64,000 bases of DNA from Aquatica leii (lineage: Eukaryota > Arthropoda > Insecta > Coleoptera > Lampyridae): assembly GCA_035610365.1 (NCBI GenBank), contig CM069433.1, forward strand, positions 194,130,760-194,194,759, given 5' to 3'. This document shows, piece by piece, positions 33,901 through 44,989 of the stretch; position 1 is the first letter of the stretch; each line of letters starts with the position of its first letter. Made by a program: the position numbers and the translations under genes. The notes beneath the pieces were generated by a model, which was given only the letters and a program-made list of their open reading frames with translations, was not told the DNA's origin and ran no database searches.

Positions 33901-34430
33901 ATTCAGAGTCATTGAGAGTTTTTTTAAATAAATTTTATTTTCTAGTGTAGTTCAACAAATTTGTGTGTATGTGTATAATTTCGTGTAAAGAAAGTGGGCT
34001 CATTGTAGAATTTAATTAAAATATGTACGTATACTTTTTCGTAGTACACGTTGCTTTATTTTATATAAAGGTTGAGTCGCAAAATTTTGATGCAAACTTT
34101 TTAATTAAACCAAAGCGTTGTTAATCGTCTTCTTTAGTTGAAAAGTTTAACAGCATAAATAATTCTGTAGCGTGGTAGTGTTTTTCTATAAATTTTCGAT
34201 CATGTTAAAGAATTATTTATTACGTTGAAGATATTGTTAATGACTGCTGGGATTTTCATATCTTTTCAAGCATCCAAATAATTATTCTGTTTAACAGAGA
34301 CTAACAAAAACGAATTTTAAAACAGATTTAACTAACTATTTACACGTAATTTAGAACTAATTTTTACTAAACTTGATGTTTAGTTCAATTAACACTAATA
34401 AAATGTAACGGTATTTAAAAAAACAACTTA
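30971..34430. other. AT-rich sequence, nothing firmly recognised
   Basis: About 3.5 kb without a recognisable gene. The least AT-rich part, 31080-31200, has on the minus strand a strong splice-donor-like AAGGTAGGTGAGT and a TGGCGCAAGGCACCAA stretch that could pass for a tRNA primer-binding site, but neither an LTR nor a protein supports either reading. 31200-34430 shows nothing. Confidence 0.45.
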
Positions 34431-35608
34431 CAAGGTGAGTTTTTTAAAACTTCTAATTGCATTAATTTTTAAACGAATACGAAAATTGTAAAAAATGCAA
34501 AAACAGGTCAATTTTAATATTGGGGGGACGATTTTTGACGTTTAAACGACATTTGTACAATCAGCCCCTTGACCCTCCAGCAACTACTCTTAATTTTTTC
34601 TTAAATAGGACGACTCTACTTGTGATACGTCAGTTTTTGGCAAACTTAATAAAGAATCCAGCTTGGTTTATAATTTTGACATTTTTTTGAGAAGGAATGA
34701 AAATTAATGAGAGATAAATTAATTTATTTTTAATTTAAGAAATGTAATAAAACTTACAAAAAGTAATAAATCTATAAAAATAAATTTATGGTTTATTAAA
34801 ATAAATGTAACACAATTACTATTCAAAATAACTTTAACAAAAAAGAAATGTTTTACAGTGTTGGAAATGATTTACGTTATTCTCAAGACAATGGTAGAAT
34901 CTGCTTTCAAATTCTTGTCGAACATTTTCAAAAGTTTCATCTATTAGAGAGCGATATTCTTCAATAATTCTACACCACAGTTCTTCAATTGACTTCGGTT
35001 GAGTTTCAAAAACAACCAACTTTAAATGGCCCCACAGAAAAAAAGTCCAATGGTGTTAAATCCTACCTGAATTGAAAATTGAGTAAAGCCCCATTTCAAT
35101 AAAAACTTTTATCTATACCTCTCTGATTTCCGAATTCTTCAACTATTAACGGTTTAATGACATTTTCTAACAGTTCAAGATAAAAAGCACCAGTCAAATT
35201 TGTATCTATGAAGACTGGGTCAATGATAACATTTTCCAAAATTTCCGCTCACACATTATCAATAGAATGAAAGTTTGATTAGTGTCAGATTTGCTTAATT
35301 AAGAGCTTCAGATATTCTAATGTGTACGAAAGCTCTTAATGTGGCCAAAAATTGTCAAAATTATGAACGAAGCATACCCCTGAATTCCCCACTAAATTTA
35401 CCTAAAAAATGACTTATTACAAGTAGGGTCGTGTCAATTAAAAAAAAATAAGGGTAGATGCTGAGGGTCAGGAGGTTGATTTTACAAATGCCGTTTAAAC
35501 GTCAAAAATCGCCTTTCTCAATATTAAAATCGACTTGTTGCATATTTCTATTTTCGCACTCGTTTAAAAATTAAAACATTTGAAAGTTTTAAAAAACTCA
35601 CACTATTT
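34431..35608 (-). mobile_element. Tc1/mariner-type transposon relic (Mariner-2) with 170-bp inverted termini
   Basis: The left arm (34431-34605, starting CAAGGTGAGTTTTTTAAAAC after TA) matches the right arm (about 35435-35608) inverted, sharing GATTTTTGACGTTTAAACG and CTCACACT/CAAGGTGAG ends. A lone third copy of the arm lies at 48963-49124. The interior holds a truncated transposase on the minus strand. The right terminus is decayed, so its target TA is not preserved. At about 1.18 kb it is internally deleted. Confidence 0.75.
34834..35260 (-). pseudogene. Mariner-2 transposase, C-terminal fragments
   Basis: At about 35100-35225 the minus strand reads VFIDTNLTGAFYLELLENVIKPLI (from the segment between the first two catalytic residues). 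A decayed 'QQDGAPPHF' equivalent follows, then PLDFFLWG-like sequence, and finally TQPKSIEELWCRIIEEY at 34834-35019, typical of the C-terminus ('TPxSLEELKxRIxEEc'). The first catalytic block is missing and stops occur, so only the C-terminal half survives. Confidence 0.65.
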
Positions 35609-35839
35609 CACTTTGGTTTTTCTTGAATAGGTATTTATTTTCACTGTAACGCGCGTTGAACACTATTCATTTAGACTGATTTTTCACACTTCCTTTCTTC
35701 GGATACTTTTTATATTCTTCCGTTATCTGCTTCCAGAAAGTTTTGTCTCTTCTGGTAATCACCCCAAATCATCTTAAATGATATCAAATCTTCTATGCAT
35801 TTTACTGCCCTTTTCTTAAGACTGTTCTGTCCTAAAATA

Positions 35840-36135
35840 GGAAGCTGGACGCGGTACCGATAGCTGCAGCTCTTTCCATTTTGTCAATTTCCTTGAGCAT
35901 AAAAGTAGCAGTTAATGACTTTTCTGAGCCGATATTTTGCTTAGATAATAACTGCAGACCAATACTTAAACTTCTGTTCTTTGGAAGACAACCTCTAACA
36001 TATTTCAAACTGTCCTCCAATCCAGTTGATTTAAACCGCAACTAAGTAGAAATTCATTTCTCTCTTGATATTCCATAATGCTTGCCACAGATTTTCGTAT
36101 AACGGTTTTGGAAATAACTACATAAACTTATCGAA
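35840..36135 (-). pseudogene. Gypsy copy B: remnants of macro domain and CCCH finger
   Basis: KPLYENLWQALW and KREMNF (about 36060-36110) match the second half of copy A's macro domain. SCGLNQLDW follows at about 36025; the Asp equivalent to OARD1 Asp125 is Asn here. The CCCH finger reads NCYFYAQGN, a stop, then QNGKSCSYRY, having lost the second Cys and the His. The N-terminal half of the macro domain, with the FKKK and LITK segments, is deleted. Confidence 0.65.
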
Positions 36136-36139
36136 GTCC

Positions 36140-37240
36140 ATTCCATTGACTTGAGTTTTGGTTCTGCTTGTTATTAACTTGGTATGGACCTGGTCTTGAG
36201 TAACGTTGTTATCGCCAGCAAACGGGGTTACACCATTAATGTGGACTTCTTTTGGTTTGCTTTTGGGTGGTTTTTGGATATGATATATGACGTAATCAAT
36301 GCGTTGAAAAATTTTATGACACTTTATTGCTTTTGCAGCGCCAAACCGGGTTTTTTTTGGACATTATACAAACACACCATGTCGCTTGGTTGAAACTCAC
36401 CGTTTTGTGTCTAGGCGTCATAATTGGTCGCTTGAAACTTACGTGTCTTTACGGACCGTTTCATGTACTTTGTATAGCTTGTTCATCAACTGGTTGACGT
36501 AGCATTGTCTTCTTCTGGCCTTCGTCCAAATTGGAGGTCGGATAGCAGTCGTATTTCGCGATCGAGCATGACATTCGATGGTGTTTGACCTGTGCTTTTG
36601 TAAACAGATGCTTGGTATTCCATTAGGAAAAAGTGCAAGTGCTGAACCTAATCCTTTTGTTGTTTAGTCACTGCTTTAGCTAATTACTTTTCCATGGTTT
36701 CCTTTATCTGTTCAACCATGCCATTAGATTGAGGATAGAGAGGCGTTGTCCTAGTTTTCTTAATTTCCAATAGTCTGCAAACTTCTTGAAACAGCGCAAA
36801 CTTAAATTTGGAACCTGGGTCGGAATGTAATTGTAACAGAACTCCAAACCGGCAGAAAAATTCGTTTACTAAAACGTCTGCCGCTGTAGCTGCTTCTTGA
36901 TTGGGTGTGGCGTAAGATTCCGTTTATTTTGTGAAATAATCCATTTCTAACAAAATGTATTTGTTTTTCAAATCAGATTCTAGTAACCGCCTTGGGATGT
37001 CAATCACAACTCTTTCCAAACGGTTTTCCATGTTAAATTGTTTATTTGGCGCTTTGCGTTTTTTGCTGAACCATTTTCTGTGGCACAAAGCGTGTCCTTC
37101 AGATGTACCATCGTACAGATACTGCAACACCTGTGACAATCGGCTCTTTGGAACTACCAGTTGCAATTGTTTGTTTTTCGTGCCCTCGACACTATCCAAG
37201 GATTGCTTAAGAAAACCGTTTATTACTTTTAAGAAGTCCC
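36140..37240 (-). pseudogene. Gypsy copy B integrase, degraded
   Basis: The block LQLVVPKSRLSQVLQYLYDGTSEGH, then KRKAPNKQFNMENRLERVVIDIP and NKYILLEMDYFTK is open at 36924-37199. Downstream, the equivalents of DQGRNFES and DGMVERINRT are traceable at about 36700-36830 but interrupted. The zinc-binding region is shortened (the WMNCKEDVMKWC segment is deleted). Confidence 0.75.
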
Positions 37241-37399
37241 ACTGGGCTCAGTATGCTTTGATGTTTCTGTGTTTTTTCCAAGTTGGTCGTTGGCTGTTTG
37301 TTTTCCAGTTCAAGAGTATTCGTATTTCGGAATTGTTTCCTTGTTTGCGGCTCTGCTTAGGTTCCCACTCGTCATTAACCATAGCAGTTCTTCGAAGAC

Positions 37400-38672
37400 A
37401 TATGGTTGCAGTTTGTTGAACATGGTCTTTTGGACAATGCATCAGCGTTTTGGCACAGTGTTCTGCGTCACTGCCAGTTCAAGGCGGTGTGGTCTGTCTT
37501 TAGTAAAAATTTGCGTCCATACAAGTATTTATAAAAGTGTTTAATGGATTTTTCTACTGCTAACAGCTTTTTTCTAGTCACACAATAATTTCTTTCTGGC
37601 CTGGACAGAAATTTGCTAATATACACGATGATTTTTTCTTCTTCATTTTGCACCTGTGAAAAGACTGCTCCTATGGCCAGATTATTTGCATTAGTATTCT
37701 ATTTTTTTTGGATAACTTTAAATTGGCAAACTAACTAGGGTCTCTTTTAGTTTCCAGAAAGCGTTTTGGCAGTTTTCATTCTATCTGAATTTCGCTTTTT
37801 CTTCTGTCAGTTTTGTCAAAAAGTTTGGCAAATCCGGGTAAAAATGGTCTATTATAAGTACACAACTCAAGGAAACTTTGGACTTGATGTTTGTCGGTTG
37901 GTCTTGGTCATGTTTGCACTGTTATTGTCTGGGTGCGCTTTTGCTTTATTTCTAGATACGAAGTGATTAAACTATTGCACTTCTTTCTTAAATACGTGGC
38001 ACTTTTTTAGGATCAGTTTTAGAGTTGTTCTACGTAGGTAGTCATTGGAACACTTACTCGGTTCGCTCAAATGTTTATTAAACAAATCTGTTCTAATCGT
38101 AAAAACTGTTTTTTTACGGTCTACAATTCTACAAATCCAACGTGGAAAACTACTGGAAATCTGACAAGGTGTGTAAAGTATTGTCAGTTCTCAATAAAGG
38201 GCAATTGTTCTTTTTGGTCACATCGTACATATAAGGTGTATGTAGCCTACGCAAAACCTCGTTGATTTATCTGTTTTCTTTATTAGTACCACTGGGGACG
38301 CCCATGAACTATTAGAAGCTTCAATCACACTTTCTCTTTCCATATCCGTAATTATTTGTACTGCTTCTTTTCTTTTTCTAAAAAAAGTCAGCGATGATGT
38401 TGTCGTATCGTCCGAGCGTTTCCGGTACTAATTTTGTGCTTCACCATGACAGTTATTCTTTTGGAACCACTATCTAGCGCAAACACATCTTAATACTGCT
38501 GAATCAACACTTTAACTTTAGCCAGCTGGTTTTGGCTGAGATTTTGGCATTTAGAGGTAAGGGTGTTTAATAGATCTTCTGGGCACTTGTTTGGCGACGT
38601 AGTTTCATTAGAATTCACGCACTTCTTCTTCAACATTACTGGATTTGAGTAGACATTCAAAATTCTTACTTA
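37400..38672 (-). pseudogene. Gypsy copy B RNase H and reverse transcriptase, degraded
   Basis: RNase H: KIIVYISKFLSRPERNYCVTRKKLLAVEKSIKHFYKYLYGRKF and LLKTDHTALNW at 37468-37653, keeping the TDH that copy A has lost. RT: traces of SSWASPVVLIK at about 38290 and of LRSFLELCTY-type connection at 37870. The YLDD region near 38050 is eroded beyond reading. It stops at 38672 within the protease-RT junction. Confidence 0.7.
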
Positions 38673-38799
38673 ATTGAAATTAAGTCACTAATACCAATCT
38701 TGTAACAAAAAAGCACGCAAATAATATTATTTGGATGTTTTAAAAAGTTCTATTAAAGACGCAAATTCAAAAAATGTTTTTATATTTTACTTGGTTATA

Positions 38800-39055
38800 A
38801 TTTACTGGTAATGTCTAGGATACGAGATACGTAATCATATACATAACGCCTTCTCAGTACGTCTTATTATTACGTACTTAAAAATGATATTTCTTTTCAT
38901 ATTTTTGTTTAGATTTAGATAGTAACAAGTTTTTTATTTTTTTGTGCATTGTTTTCAACATATTTGAGCAATTCTTGCACACTCATTGTAATTGAAAAAT
39001 TAATTTGACAAGTAAATAATTAAATGTCAAACTATTTATTGTTCTATACTACTAT
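38800..39055 (+). repeat. Dispersed direct repeat, copy 1
   Basis: Similar to 41137-41350, with shared blocks TAGGATACGAGATACGTAA, ATATTTTTGTTTAGATTTAG, CAATTCTTGCACA, TCATTGTAATTG and GACAAGTAAATAATTAAA. Same orientation, about 2.3 kb apart, on either side of the pogo-like element and first ankyrin exon. This copy has some 45 extra bases near 38855. It codes for nothing recognisable. Confidence 0.7.
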
Positions 39056-39131
39056 ACATGCTTGTAATAGAAACTAAAATAATTATTTGTTTTTATTATT
39101 TATTTTATATCAAGTGAAAGATAAAATCTTG

Positions 39132-39243
39132 TATGCACCACTGGCGTTACTGTATGATTACGCTTATCGAGCAACATACATCTCTCAGGCTGCATTACGT
39201 TGTTCTCCGGGTGTAATCATTGTAATAACGCCCTTGGTGCATA
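39132..39243. repeat. 112-bp imperfect palindrome
   Basis: The left half TATGCACCACTGGCGTTAC pairs with the right half GTAATAACGCCCTTGGTGCATA, and an inner ATGATTAC pairs with GTAATCAT. Most of the unit can fold into one hairpin, with only the middle (CAACATACATCTCTC...) unpaired. It could be a miniature inverted-repeat element or a transcribed hairpin; no target duplication is clear. Confidence 0.65.
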
Positions 39244-39437
39244 AATAGTTATTTCGTTCTAATGAAGTTTCTGACCACAACCTTGGCAAATTCAAAATAC
39301 GTTATTTTAGTATAGATACCAAAAGCAGAGAATTTCAGTTTAATTTGGATTTTAGCAAAAATTAAAAGTTGGTGTATTTTTCTTAATATGCAAAATATTC
39401 TTAGCGTTTTATTAAAAAGTCAGTCTTGGTAAAAATA

Positions 39438-40723
39438 GGGGAGACGGGGGTAATAATAGACATACCGTGTAATAGTGGACCAAATCGTATTTAAATGCAT
39501 GACGAAATTTTTTTCCCTTTTCTGTCTACTATTTCGCCCAGGAGGCAGTAACTTTGGCATAAAGGATACACAAAATCTGCGGGTAATAGGAGACATAGCT
39601 AAAACATCCATAATAAAAATGCCGAAAAGATTTTATCTGAAAAATTTTATTTCATCGAGTTAGAATAGTTTGAAATACAAAAAAACAAAATTTCAAATAA
39701 AATTGGAACATAATATTACATAACAATACAAATTTAGTGAAATTCAGTAGGTGTAGTATTACAGAAACTCAGAAAATGTATGTCTTCCTCTCACAACCGT
39801 AGGTGCCTTTAAAATCTTCTGAATTTGCTCAAAAGTAATTAAATTTTGATCCTCAACTGAGGGGAATACAAACGTTTCTTCGTGTTCTTTATATTTTCTC
39901 ATGCAACTAACTAAGCACTTTGAATCTATAATTTTAAGAACTCTTGCTACGAATGGTTTTGCTGTTTGTTTGTTTTGTTTTGTGTCGTACATAAATTGCA
40001 CAACTACAAAACTACCAACCAAAACATTCTTTATTCTTGTTTGATGCTGATCTTGGTCTTCATCCAAGTCTTCATACTCGACTTCACTTTCTAACACTAC
40101 ATCTATGTCAGATTCACGTCTCCTCTTATTTTGGCGTTGCGTATTTTTAGCGACCTTTTTTGTTGAGACTCTCAATTTTGAAGTTCCTCCTGGTTTTGTT
40201 GCACTTTTAACAACACCCTCCTCTCTTTCCTTGAGTATGCGTAATGCCGTTGAAGATGTTAGACCATCTCCTAGTTGTAGTTGCGCGGCGTAATCCTGCA
40301 ATAATTACAAGATTTAGAGTATGTCCACTATTAAACACAATATTGAAATTTATGGGGTAATAATGGACATTCTCCTGTGTGCAACTGACTGTGATTTTAT
40401 TTACAGCTACAGTATAAATTCATAACCTCACTATTAAGTAATGACTTATCAAAATAGATTTTATGCTAAACAAAATTAAAGATCAAAAAACCACTATATT
40501 ATGTGAAAGTAGACTACCTTGTTTTTGTATTTTACAAATGAAACAATTTTCTATCGATATAATTTAATACATTGGTCAGACTTACCTAGATTATTAATTA
40601 CCCACATACACAGCAAACATGGAAGTATGGTTTACACTAGTCAGAATATTCCTAGCACAAAATTTGAATCTTTTGTAAGCTATGTTCATTATTACCCCAT
40701 TCTACTATTACCCCCGTCTCCCC
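39438..40723 (-). mobile_element. Non-autonomous pogo-like DNA transposon
   Basis: A 1,286-bp element with 18-bp perfect inverted termini GGGGAGACGGGGGTAATA, flanked by TA on both sides (39436-39437, 40724-40725), as expected for the Tc1/mariner/pogo group. Subterminal copies of a GGGTAATAnTGGACAT-like motif occur near both ends (about 39446, 39466, 39579, 40320, 40353), plausible transposase-binding sites. The interior holds only what looks like the last exon of a transposase gene, and no catalytic domain. It lies between the 38.8-kb repeat and an ankyrin exon, perhaps in a host intron. Confidence 0.8.
39759..40297 (-). pseudogene. Last-exon-like frame in the pogo-like element (transposase C-terminal region)
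   Basis: About 179 codons are open on the minus strand, starting right after a good splice acceptor (AATTATTGCAG) at about 40298 with DYAAQLQLGDGL. A basic/acidic middle follows (KNTQRQNKRRRESD; EVEYEDLDEDQD), then a compact end: NVLVGSFVVVQF, KPFVARVLKI, CLVSCMRKY, TFVFPSVEDQNLITFEQI and APTVVRGRHTFSEF. I recall similar C-termini in insect jerky/pogo-type transposases, where a small beta-rich domain follows the DDE core. No DNA-binding or catalytic part is in this element. The frame is uninterrupted, so it may still be spliced to something upstream on the minus strand. Confidence 0.5.
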
Positions 40724-40826
40724 TACTACTTAAAATTTTGCTATTAATACCGTTTTAACAATGTCGTTGTTTTAAGAAGAAGGCACTAATGCTTAATAAC
40801 TAATAATTAACAAAAATGTTTTACAG

Positions 40827-40925
40827 TATGGCATGCGACCAATACTAATGGCAGCTTGGCATGGACATCGTGAAGCAGTACAACTACTCATCAATGCTGG
40901 CGCTTGTTCTAACGCAACAAACAAG
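40827..40925 (+). CDS. Ankyrin-repeat exon of an ANKDD1A/B-like gene (exon a)
   Basis: A 99-bp internal exon encoding exactly one 33-residue ankyrin repeat (GMRPILMAAWHGHREAVQLL, then INAGA). It is bounded by an acceptor (TGTTTTACAG before 40827) and a donor (GTAATT from 40926), both in phase 0. With the next exon it resembles the N-terminal repeats of ANKDD1A (ankyrin repeats plus death domain): human ANKDD1A has FGMNALLLSAWFGH and a later TLL.CAA. The reading frame is clean, unlike all TE frames around it. No further exons of the gene are visible in the window, so start and stop lie outside it. Confidence 0.75.
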
Positions 40926-41136
40926 GTAATTAATTTTTAATAAGAAAGAAATATAACTTCTAAGTTGTTTGTCGTTAACTGGAAATAAGTTTTTGAGATA
41001 TGTTTCCAAGCACCAAATTATTTATAAAGCTATAAGTAAACATTAAAAATTTGAAGCTTTACATAAAATAACTTAGTATGTTTGTTTTGCTATATTAAAT
41101 TTAGTGTTAGTCTTTTCCTAATTGTCTTTCACTTCG

Positions 41137-41350
41137 TTGTGATTTACTTATAATGCCTAGGATACGAGATACGTAAACATACACTTACATACATATTTTT
41201 GTTTAGATTTAGATGGTAACAAATTTTCTATTTCTTTTTGTGCATTTTTTTCAACATATATATTTGAACAATTCTTGCACATTCATTGTAATTGTAAAAT
41301 TTGACAAGTAAATAATTAAACGACAAATTATTTATTGTTTTAAACGACTA
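41137..41350 (+). repeat. Dispersed direct repeat, copy 2 (within the ankyrin intron)
   Basis: Partner of 38800-39055. It lies inside the 573-bp intron between the two ankyrin exons. Confidence 0.7.
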
Positions 41351-41498
41351 GACTAGATTGTTTTTTGTGTTATTGAACTATTTTTAATCTGCAAGAAAAT
41401 ATCTCATAAATTGCCATGTAACCGCTTAATGACAGTATTTTTACTTTGTTTTCTGCTTTATGCAATAATATTACTAAAGTATTACTAATATATTTTAG

Positions 41499-41702
41499 AA
41501 ACATTTTACGCTTCTAATATGCGCTGCCAAAAATAACCGCTTAGAAGTTGTCGACTACATATTAGATACTTTAGAAGATGTTCGAGTGGACGTCGTCGAC
41601 ATTGAAGGACAAACTGCGCTTTTTCATGCTGCAATGGGTGGACATTTAGGTGTAGTCAAACGATTAGTCGAAGCTGGTGCATTAATAGATCGTCGAAACA
41701 AG
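41499..41702 (+). CDS. Ankyrin-repeat exon of an ANKDD1A/B-like gene (exon b)
   Basis: A 204-bp exon (68 codons, about two ankyrin repeats): HFTLLICAAKNNRLEVVDYI, LDTLEDVRVDVVDIEGQTAL, FHAAMGGHLGVVKRLVEAGA. Acceptor TATATTTTAG before 41499, donor GTACCG from 41703, both phase 0, so it joins exon a in frame. LEDV.xD.VDxxGxTAxxxAA parallels [21 protein letters not shown]-like residues of human ANKDD1A, which is why I favour that family over a generic ankyrin protein. Ankyrin repeats mediate protein binding; the protein's role in insects is not clear to me. Confidence 0.8.
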
Positions 41703-43639
41703 GTACCGTTTTTTCTTTTTTACACTTATTTTTCATTTTTTAATGTTTCATTTTTTTCCAATTACTGATTTCTTTTTTTAATTTTGGTTTTGTGCCGCCT
41801 GAAATTGTAGTATTAATTTTTACAATCATATCAGTTATCAAAAGTGAGTTTTTTTCTTACAAAAAAATATGTGTACAACTTATAACAGATACATTGTGAA
41901 AAAAAGAAGAAAATGATATGCATTTTTGAATACGTAATTATGTACAGGTCGAAGGCATTGTTATAAATGATAATGAATTATACAAAAAAAATTTAAGAAA
42001 CTTGTACCAATACTCACCTACCACCATTATAAAATTTGAAAATGAAATCATTTAGAGCTGTGTGGATGCTATTGCATTCGTTTAGACGGTACGTATAGAG
42101 TTAAAAGATTGATCGAACTTTTGTTTGTGCAGTGTTATAATGACATTATTATAAGGATTTTTAAGGCGCTGTTTAGAAATTACAATTAGTACTAAAATTT
42201 AACAAAAACAAACACTTACAAATAATTTATATATCACTGTGTAGATTTATAAATACTGCTTGCGAATAAGATGATTAATCACTTAATGCAAACATTTTTT
42301 TGCATTTGTTTATTTGTTAAAGACTGACTAACATTGTGACTTTTTTTAAGTTTTTGAATTTTAGTCGATCAAATGAAGCAAATTTTCTATACATTTTTAA
42401 TACGAAACCTATTTAAATCGTAAGATAATTCAAATCGTATCTAGAAAAATTGAGTTGATAATGTTGCTACAAAACAAAATTATTCTAAATTCTTTAATTA
42501 CTCTTGTCCGTTAGAAACAATGTTGAGAAAAATTGTAGTAATTATCAATACATCTAGAATAATTGAAAAAATGTATATATTTATAGTTTTGATATTTAGT
42601 AAACATTTTTTTTCATTTTTTACAATAGTTATTTTTGTTTAAAGAACATCGCACCGTTTTTCAAAAACACCGTTTTATGTGTGGTTACTAGAAGTAAATG
42701 CCATTAATATGATGTTAAATATAAATTGCGTGACTGTTTTTTCGTTTTTATTAAAAGCACTCAGGTTTATTGCACATTCCACGTTTTAACTGAAACTTGT
42801 TAACTTTTACATACACGCCTATTCTTTTGATGTTTTTTAAAAGTCTTGTTTTTTTAATACTGAATAATATTTACTGCTTAAACTTTGTTGTGTCTCAAAG
42901 TTTATATTAATCTTTTTCAGAATTATACTACTTTTGCGTTTTAAAAATACGCTTTACTAGTCAGACAAGATGCAAAAAAACTATTTTGTATTTATAAAGA
43001 CTTTTTTAGGTATTTTACTTTTATCTTACTTACTCAAGTTTACACGTTTACGTAATTTTATATCCATTTCTTGTAATGTGTCAAACGTAAAGCAGTAACG
43101 GAAGCTAAAATCTTTTCAAGATTAACTATGCTATTCATTCTAAAGGATTATTGTATATCAGAGCGAGTTCTTGTTCATATAGATATTGGAACAATTTTTT
43201 AAATTTTTTAAAAATCGGTCAAGTCGTATCCGAAAAGTATGGAATAATTTATATATTTCGGTAAATATTTATTTTATAAAAAATGTCTGAAATGAAGATG
43301 GGCTACTATTTGGTTTAAAATCCTAAGCTTTCGCGGTTATTTTGTTTATGATTATAAGCGACTTTTGGCTTAGACCGCGTCGTAGTTAAACACCTAAACT
43401 TTTTAGGCTTGGTTCTAGTCTCTTCTTAAAAGCCAAAAAAAAGAAGTAGAACGTGGCCCTTGCCGTATTGTCGTTTGTGAACCCAAAGAAACTGACGTTT
43501 GCATCTTCAGAGTGGTAAATGTCACTAACGGAAAAAATGTAAGTGACGATATTTATATGATTAGCAATTAGCGTAATTAACGGACCTTATCTTTCCGTTA
43601 CCGCTTGACTAACTTCGTTATTACGTTTTAACGAGAGGG
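41703..43639 (+). other. Probable intron of the ankyrin gene, nothing else recognised
   Basis: AT-rich sequence after the exon b donor. No further ankyrin exon, repeat or RNA is visible up to the start of LINE-2. If the gene continues on the + strand, LINE-2 and the downstream TEs may all lie in this same intron. Confidence 0.45.
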
Positions 43640-43929
43640 TTAATACTGCTAAAACTGGATTCCGTAGAAGATAAGATAGAAATATTAAAGAAAAAAGGAA
43701 GGCTAAGAGGAACAAGGATATTTACAGATGAAGATATAACCCCAGTGGAAAGAAAGGCACAAAAGAATATAAGGATTGAAAGAAGAAGAAGAAAGGAGAA
43801 ACAAAAATAGGGTTTATGAAATTATGGGTTGAGGAAAAGGAGATGCACTAGAACGTAAAAGAAATTAAATTAGGGAGAAGAAGGTCAAAAAACTAGAAAT
43901 AATAATAAGAAAAAAAAAACGAAGGAACT

Positions 43930-44420
43930 AGGTTTCGTTTTTTGGAATGTTGCAGGGGATATAGATAGAATGTACAGTTCGTGACAAGAAAAGAAAAAAA
44001 GGAAGAGCGCAAAGGGGTATAATATCGGAAGTAAAAGAAAATGGGTAGTAGAAGAAGATGAGAATAAAAAGCAAGAGCAAAGGATAGTAGTAAATTAAAT
44101 ATTAAGGAAAGATGAGGATAGATATACAGTGATAACAGTGTACGGTCAAGAAATGAAACAAACAATAAAGAAGAAGAAAGCCATTAAACAAACAAGGTAG
44201 AGAGTTATTAGAGTTTTGTGAGGGGAAGGGGTTGACTATACTCAACGGAAATATGGAGGAAGGGGATAGAAGAGAATATACATATATAAGTGAGAGGGAA
44301 GAATCTATAATAGATTATGTAATGGTTAGTGGGGAGGTTTTGGATGAAATAATAAGTTTTAAAATAGTGCAAGAGTTTGATTCTGACCATCAGCCATTGG
44401 AAGTAAGGCTAAAAGGTTGA
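43930..44420 (+). pseudogene. LINE-2 endonuclease, degraded
   Basis: FWNVAG at about 43940 is the usual endonuclease opening. ITVYGQE lies at about 44130. The end is well preserved: YTYISEREESIIDYVMVSGEVLDE and FDSDHQPLEVRL at 44275-44420, containing the SDH catalytic His motif. Frames change between these blocks. Confidence 0.7.
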
Positions 44421-44989
44421 AAGAAAGAAAGAAAAAAATTAGACACAGTTTGGGGGGAAAAAAAGGTATGGACAGATGAAAATATTGAGGCTTATAGGAA
44501 AAAACTAGAGGAGGAACAATGGTTGGAGGAAGGAGTAGAGGAAGGAGTGAAAGAACTGATCAATAAAATGGATAAAACAGTAGAAAAGAAAAGATACAAG
44601 AAAAAACAGAGGAGTATAGAGAAAAGAGGTGGTGGAATAAGCAATGTAGGGAAGCCAGGAAGGAAGTAAGAAGAGGTAAAAGAAAGTGGAAAAAAGGAAA
44701 AATTGATAATCAGGAATATAAAAGATTGAGATCACAATATAGAAAAGAGTGTTGTAAGAGAAAAAAGGAATATAGAAAAGAGTTGGATGAACATATAGAA
44801 ATGTTAGAAAATGAAGAGGACGATGGAGCTTTTTGAATAAGGAAAGAAAAATTGGTAAAAAAAGAGGGATACCAATTGATATGAAAAAATGGAGAAAACA
44901 TTGCGTAAAGGTCTTAGAGGGGGAAGAAGAGAGCAAGGGTAAATTCGAAATAGAAAGGATAACAAGAGGAGGGAGCAGTACGGCTATAC

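Larger units (their letters stand above)
35617..38672 (-). mobile_element. Gypsy copy B, 5'-truncated and degraded
   Basis: Colinear with copy A over its 3' half. It has a partial 3' LTR (about 35617-35803), a decayed CCCH/macro remnant (35840-36135), integrase (about 36140-37240), RNase H (about 37400-37760) and RT with the protease-RT junction (about 37770-38672). It is more diverged than A, C and D, with many stops and small deletions. Its 5' break lies within about 12 bp of the homologous position where copy C is also truncated. No 5' LTR, gag or protease is present. Confidence 0.85.
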
